Shown piece after piece: positions 61,001-64,000 of a DNA stretch of 64,000 nucleotides; the first letter of the stretch is position 1, and every line of letters begins with the position of its first letter. Under the pieces are notes generated by a model. The model searched no databases and was not told the DNA's origin. It worked only from the letters and a program-made list of their open reading frames with translations. Source of the stretch: QQWI01 sp964522015 (GTDB lineage Bacteria; Bacillota; Clostridia; Peptostreptococcales; Acidaminobacteraceae); the NCBI GenBank assembly GCA_964522015.1, contig CAZFST010000008.1:1-64000 (forward strand), given 5' to 3'. The position numbers were made by a program, and so were the translations under genes.

Positions 61001-61684
61001 GAATTCGTGGTTACCAAGCGTCCAAAGATCAAATTTAAGCTCGTTTAAAGCTTCAACCACTGGATGAACTGGTAGATTGTTAAATAATTCAGCACTATTA
61101 TCTTGAACTGTATCGCCTAGATCCATCAATAATAGGTTAGGGCTTGTTGTCCGTTCTCTTTTAATAATTGAAGCTGCTTTAAAGAGGCCTGCATCTGGAT
61201 CAACTTCATCCGTTGCATATTCATAAGAATACAGTCTTGCATGAAGATCAGCCGTTGCTAATAATGTAATTTTTTGTTGTGTGCCAACTGCCGCAGGCGG
61301 CGCTAGTGGCTTGGCTGGTTCAACCACGACTGGTACCGCAGGAACAACTGGTGTTACAGGTGCCACTGGCTTAACTTCAGCCGGAGTAGCTGGTGTAACT
61401 GCGACAACTGGCTTAACTGGAGTAGCGGTCGCCGCTGGCTTAACAGTTGCAGCTGCATCATCTTTTGATGGTATATTCAGTTTTTGTCCTTCAATTATTA
61501 CATTAGGATCTTTCAGATTGTTGTACTCAGCAAGTACTTTGTAGTCAATGCCGTACATTTGCGCAATTTTCCATAGCTTATCGCCGCTTTTAACGGTGTA
61601 AGATTCCGCAAAAGCCCCCAGTGAAAGTGATGATAGAATCATCACCGCGGCCAAGAATAAACTTAGCCATCTAAACTTTTTCAT
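58085..61684 (-). CDS. Secreted LysM protein with two 5'-nucleotidase/cyclic phosphodiesterase units
   Basis: Start at ATG 61684 (MKKFRWLSLFLAAV) with GGGAGG upstream; 14 more codons are open. The 1199-residue product has a signal peptide (cleavage after GAFA, about residue 26), one LysM (about 29-75: YTVKSGDKLWKIAQMYGID), a Pro/Ala/Val/Thr linker (to about 135) and two full nucleotidase units. Unit 1 has ATADLHARLY, DLGDTVQD, LGNHEFNF and GAHAHSKY; unit 2 has HTNDMHGFF, DAGDALQG, GNHEFDYG, DGHSHSTY and C-terminal NGGGIRTSI with AAGGDGYVS. Both metal sites look intact. LysM anchors it to peptidoglycan. Likely a nucleotide-scavenging enzyme on the wall. Confidence 0.93.
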   Translation of the reverse strand: MKKFRWLSLFLAAVMILSSLSLGAFAESYTVKSGDKLWKIAQMYGIDYKVLAEYNNLKDPNVIIEGQKLNIPSKDDAAATVKPAATATPVKPVVAVTPATPAEVKPVAPVTPVVPAVPVVVEPAKPLAPPAAVGTQQKITLLATADLHARLYSYEYATDEVDPDAGLFKAASIIKRERTTSPNLLLMDLGDTVQDNSAELFNNLPVHPVVEALNELKFDLWTLGNHEFNFDKSFIDKNIAAFKGAVISANIYQKGTDQRFVNGYKIMNVDGVRVAVIGMTPPHVPYWEASSPNNFKGLEFRDILKETEKAIQELSGKYDVLIGAYHDGPTAEYGDAGIEDIAAKFPQFDVLFGAHAHSKYTKEINGVQLIEPGAYGWAVSKADVNVVKTEAGYDVKAITTKNIETFAEVEDKELVDKFANIHKTSIADANIVVGKVMSDFVTRVDYITGKNVVTTMPTIQLEDSALIDLINDVQTYFTKADVSSAAAFKNDMNLLAGDFKKKNAADIYKYTNTLMGINITGKNLKAYMEWSASYYNTYRPGDVTISFDQNVRGYNYDMFSGVKYDIDISQDAGARIKNLTLKGEPIVDSKIYKLAVNNYRFGTLVSLKLATAADVYYDSYIQLQDNGRIRDMISVYLKAVKGSKATPTVDNNWKIIGANLNHPLKDQILQMIIDGKVKIPTSTDGRTPNVKAVNAYDLIKQGLFPEYKSLTLLHTNDMHGFFIEGSSDGMGAAKMATLVNNMKKANKNVLLLDAGDALQGHSLVTLSKGEEGVKVMNALGYNAMGTGNHEFDYGSAQTLKLAGMLNYPMLAANIKKADGTLLLDAYKIIDVDGVKVGIFGLATPETTYKSHPDNTKGLKFDDIYDTSNQMVSKLLGMGADVVVALAHVGDEGEFTTEKLATTVRGIDVIIDGHSHSTYTNGKTVGNTLIVAAGEKTKNLGVVEIALKNNRIAFKGASLSTKLQNSKTEADPKIAALIAEIKTKNDVITSEVVATSPIALVGEKAVVRVSETPLGNLLAEALLKVSGANVSMTNGGGIRTSIDAGPVTKGEVLSVLPFGNTVRVIEVKGSDILAAIEVGVDSFPVEKGAFPHFAGMTVKFDGAKPAGKRVHELKIGGVLVDLNKTYTMATNDFIAAGGDGYVSLKGKKVVAEFGTMDQVLIDYMNKVGFEKAIKDGRIQNVPGPVGYIIDFTVLKTLVRM

Positions 61685-61802
61685 TGAATATTTCCTCCCT
61701 AACTCAGACAGTACTTTGACTTTCAAGATGTCTCTTTCTAATGAATGTCTATCAAAGTACGCAGCGAATCAACCAATCGCAATAACGATTTCCTCATTAG
61801 TT

Positions 61803-61827
61803 TATACCCCTCTACTGATAGGGTATA
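61803..61827. promoter_or_regulatory. Inverted repeat upstream of the LysM-nucleotidase gene
   Basis: TATACCC and GGGTATA are separated by 11 bases, about 120 bases before the ATG of the minus-strand gene. Candidate operator only. Confidence 0.35.
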
Positions 61828-61935
61828 TAGTGAAAACCCACAGACTTTCGACCCTAATCTAGTGATATTATATGAATTTCTTGTAAAACATTTCTGACCT
61901 TTTGTACTCTTCTTATACGCCCTTCCCTCGAACCC

Positions 61936-61964
61936 TTGTACCACGACATTCTTTATGTTAAATT
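61936..61964 (+). promoter_or_regulatory. Promoter of the cysteine-cluster gene
   Basis: TTGTAC, a 17-bp spacer and TAAATT end 31 bases before ATG 61996. Confidence 0.5.
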
Positions 61965-61995
61965 GGAGTGGTTAATCATTACAAAAGGAGATCAA

Positions 61996-62718
61996 ATGAA
62001 ACCAACTGTATCCATTGAAAGTATTTCCGACGGCAAGATTTACGATATAAATGATTTAGTTAAGGCAGATGCCAATGGCTGTGAAGACTGTAGCGCCTGC
62101 TGCCACGGTGTTGGGGAGTTTGTGGTCCTAAACCCCTTTGACGTCTTTGAAATTTGCCACCATTTAAACATCACCTTCGACCAGCTTTTGGTCAACAAGC
62201 TGACTCTCCATACCGACGCAAAAATCACCCTGCCCCATCTGAGAATGCTGGGAGACCAGGACCGTTGTGCCTTTTTAGACACAAAAAATCGGTGCGAAAT
62301 CCATACGCACCGACCAGATATTTGCCGACTTTTTCCCCTAGGCCGTTTTTACGAAGGGGATGATTTTAAGTATTTTTTACAAGTGGACGCCTGCACAAAG
62401 CCAAAGCTTAACAAGGTCAAGGTCAAAAAGTGGCTGGGAATCAATCATTATAGCGACAATAAGCGGTTTATTTTATCATGGAATCAAGTGGTGAAGGCCC
62501 TAGAATTTAGATTGAAGTTTATTAGGGATCCCGAGGAGCTGGCAGCCCTTAACACCTATTTACTGGACACTTTTTATCGCCTACCAGTGACCGAGTTACT
62601 AAAAGAGCAAGACAGCTCTGCTGAAACCCCGCAGGAAACAACCGATGGGACCCTTAGCTTTTATGAGGCCTTCTATAAAGTCCTTCCAACAGCAAAAAAC
62701 AGACTTGGCATTATTTAA
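61996..62718 (+). CDS. YkgJ-family cysteine cluster protein
   Basis: I choose ATG 61996 (MKPTVSIESI) with AAAAGGAG 5 bases upstream; 20 upstream codons are open but lack such a site. The 240-residue protein has the family's CxxCxxCC (CEDCSACCHG) near residue 33, then DRCAFLDTKNRCEIHTHRPD and CRLFPLGRF near 100-125, and a further Cys in QVDACTKP. These Cys residues bind zinc or an iron-sulphur cluster in this poorly characterised family, some members of which may act on proteins. The perfect palindrome after the stop would end transcription. Confidence 0.9.
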   Translation: MKPTVSIESISDGKIYDINDLVKADANGCEDCSACCHGVGEFVVLNPFDVFEICHHLNITFDQLLVNKLTLHTDAKITLPHLRMLGDQDRCAFLDTKNRCEIHTHRPDICRLFPLGRFYEGDDFKYFLQVDACTKPKLNKVKVKKWLGINHYSDNKRFILSWNQVVKALEFRLKFIRDPEELAALNTYLLDTFYRLPVTELLKEQDSSAETPQETTDGTLSFYEAFYKVLPTAKNRLGII

Positions 62719-62721
62719 AGT

Positions 62722-62788
62722 GACTCAGGGGGACGTGCACCGTGAGGCACTTTTAAATAATGCCTCACGGTGCACGTCCCCCTGAGTC
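62722..62788. repeat. Perfect 28-bp palindromic repeat (REP-like, also a terminator)
   Basis: Arms 62722-62749 and 62761-62788 are exact complements of 28 bases (outer end GACTCAGGGGGACGTGCACC), with the 11-base loop CTTTTAAATAA. It lies between convergent genes and is followed by TTTTTT on the plus strand. Its left arm recurs singly at 17707, and in complement at 15696. A dispersed palindrome of this kind is typical of REP elements mobilised by TnpA_REP transposases. Confidence 0.9.
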
Positions 62789-62793
62789 GTTTT

Positions 62794-64000
62794 TTAGAAC
62801 CGCGTTAAGCAAATCGGCGCTTCCATATCAAACTGCTGGTCCAGCAACTTAAGCAGTTTAAGGGTTTTAAACCCATCGCTTTCACAAGACCCACCACTCA
62901 TCACATTTCCTTCGCAAAGCCCCTGGGAAACTTTGATTAGCCCTAGTTGGTAAGCTTCTCTTAAGCTAATACAACCCATTAAAAAGCTTGAAAATGTGGT
63001 GTTTTCAAGGACGATTTCCACCCTATCACCCAGGTGCCCATTGAGGGTGACCAACTCTGTTTTTCCCGTGAACCCATGGGCGATTTGGAAGTCGACTCTC
63101 ATGGTGACCTGTTGACTAAAATGATCCAGTAACCCTTGGTAATCCAGAGCTTGCCACATTAGACCTAGCCCTTGGTCGGCGAGTTTATGGCTGATTAAGG
63201 GAAGGACCTGGGGTTCACTTGCAAAAGTGATGTCGCTTAGCAGTTGATACAGGTGGCTTTGGTAGGTGTGCCACTGGATGTAATCCACTTGGTCGGCTTG
63301 ACCGTTTAAAAAATTACAAATGACTTTTAGGCTTTCGGGGGTTGTTGTGATCATTTCACCTATCACTAGCTTTTGCTTTAAAAAATGCCGTAGGTCTAGA
63401 GCCTTTTGCTCAAAGAACAAGTAGCCAGTCACCTGGTTTCCTTCAAGGACTTCAATCAATTTCAGCTGCTTTTGGCGCTTGAGTTTGTTGAGATCATTGG
63501 GTGTTCTGGCTTTCATGCCATGGGTTTGCTGAAAGTAAGTGTCATAACAGTCGGAGATGTGGGTTAAATCTTCTAGGTCGCCCCAACGCAAGGTGGCTGT
63601 GGTTTCAGACTTTTTGAAATGGGCCGGTGGGATATGATAAACGCTTATTGGGCGGCCATAGCCAAAGCCAAAAGCCTTGTAGAATGCAGCGTTGAAGGGA
63701 TATAAGGAACATACTTTGACGTCGTTAAGTTTTGCGTTTTCTAACCAGTGGTTTAAGAGGGTCTTTGCGATGCCTCTTTTTTTATGTAATAAATCCACTG
63801 CCACAGTGCCAATGCCACTGGCTTTGACCAATTCCCCATGGAAATTCAGGGTGAAATCGTAGCTAATAAACCCTGCCACCAATTGATTTTCTTGGTAGAC
63901 GCCCAGAAGGGTGCTGCCTTCACAGGTCAACAGGGAAGTGTAACTGGCAATCATCTGCTCCCGTTCTTCCGGTGTTCCAGAATAGGCGCCGGCATATGCC
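62794..64000 (-). CDS. Eis-like GNAT N-acetyltransferase, 5' end outside the window
   Basis: The frame is open to the right edge and reads AYAGAYSGTPEEREQ before the first ATG in the window (63954), which looks like continuing protein, so the start probably lies beyond 64000. About 400 residues are visible. The GNAT domain has GIGTVAVDLLHKKRGIAKTL (acetyl-CoA site) and LYPFNAAFYKAFGFGYG, followed by a second GNAT-like and an SCP2-like C-terminal domain (CISLREAYQLGLIKV), the three-part layout of Eis proteins that acetylate amines. The substrate is unknown. Confidence 0.88.
   Translation of the reverse strand, partial: AYAGAYSGTPEEREQMIASYTSLLTCEGSTLLGVYQENQLVAGFISYDFTLNFHGELVKASGIGTVAVDLLHKKRGIAKTLLNHWLENAKLNDVKVCSLYPFNAAFYKAFGFGYGRPISVYHIPPAHFKKSETTATLRWGDLEDLTHISDCYDTYFQQTHGMKARTPNDLNKLKRQKQLKLIEVLEGNQVTGYLFFEQKALDLRHFLKQKLVIGEMITTTPESLKVICNFLNGQADQVDYIQWHTYQSHLYQLLSDITFASEPQVLPLISHKLADQGLGLMWQALDYQGLLDHFSQQVTMRVDFQIAHGFTGKTELVTLNGHLGDRVEIVLENTTFSSFLMGCISLREAYQLGLIKVSQGLCEGNVMSGGSCESDGFKTLKLLKLLDQQFDMEAPICLTRF

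Noticed and set aside
62722..62788. Treating the palindrome only as a terminator
   Set aside because: The same arm sequence recurs at 15696 and 17707 away from such use, so a repeat family explains it better.

Overview
The window looks like chromosomal DNA of a low-to-moderate G+C Gram-positive anaerobe, probably class Clostridia. The grounds are strong GGAGG-type ribosome binding sites, many U-tract terminators, TTGACA/TATAAT promoters, a lactate permease, and a dense set of c-di-GMP and hybrid-kinase sensory genes. No rRNA, tRNA or CRISPR array was seen. Genus cannot be told from the sequence alone.

Layout. 1-2.7 kb is a decayed accessory zone: the end of an IS200/IS605-type element, an orphan HTH antitoxin-like gene, a two-helix mini-protein with a GGADGPT motif, a methyltransferase, a broken zinc-ribbon gene and an orphan RelB-like antitoxin. 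2.7-15.7 kb is a defence island read on the minus strand: jetA-jetB-jetC-jetD (Wadjet, DUF2397/DUF2398/SMC/DUF2399 type), then two tightly spaced unrecognised helical-repeat genes, then an intact AbiEi antitoxin whose AbiEii toxin gene has lost its catalytic core. A 62-bp direct repeat and remnants of a second abiE operon bracket the island. 15.7-17.8 kb holds an orphan sensor kinase between inverted copies of a GGGGGACGTGCACC repeat.

17.9-31.9 kb: a three-gene operon (VOC-MazG fusion, lactate permease, gamma-glutamyltransferase); a c-di-GMP operon (degenerate GGDEF plus EAL, GGDEF, STAS-like); a zinc phospholipase-like protein; and two divergent PAS hybrid kinases. 30.6-36.3 kb is a minus-strand run led by a complete abiE toxin-antitoxin pair under a palindromic operator, followed by a DUF218-VOC fusion, a PhnB-like protein, an AHSA1-like protein and an HD-CHAD fusion. 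36.3-40.2 kb has a vWA gene, an unnamed HTH-like gene and a divergent katG.

40.2-46.4 kb is a second c-di-GMP cluster (7TM-GGDEF, Cache-GGDEF-EAL, a small secreted protein, cupin-HD-GYP). 46.5-48.7 kb has an ANTAR regulator and amt, whose leader carries an ANTAR-type hexaloop overlapping an intrinsic terminator. 48.7-52.9 kb is a giant DUF4011-like helicase-nuclease with a 13-unit hexanucleotide repeat. The rest holds a PadR operon, a chemoreceptor, a DUF2294-like protein, a secreted LysM double 5'-nucleotidase, a cysteine-cluster protein and an Eis-like acetyltransferase that runs off the right edge.

The candidate for something new is the Wadjet cluster with its two co-directional unknown genes (4660-6902). 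The ANTAR/terminator leader of amt, the HD-CHAD and VOC fusions, the LysM double nucleotidase and the repeat-bracketed decay of abiE are secondary points.
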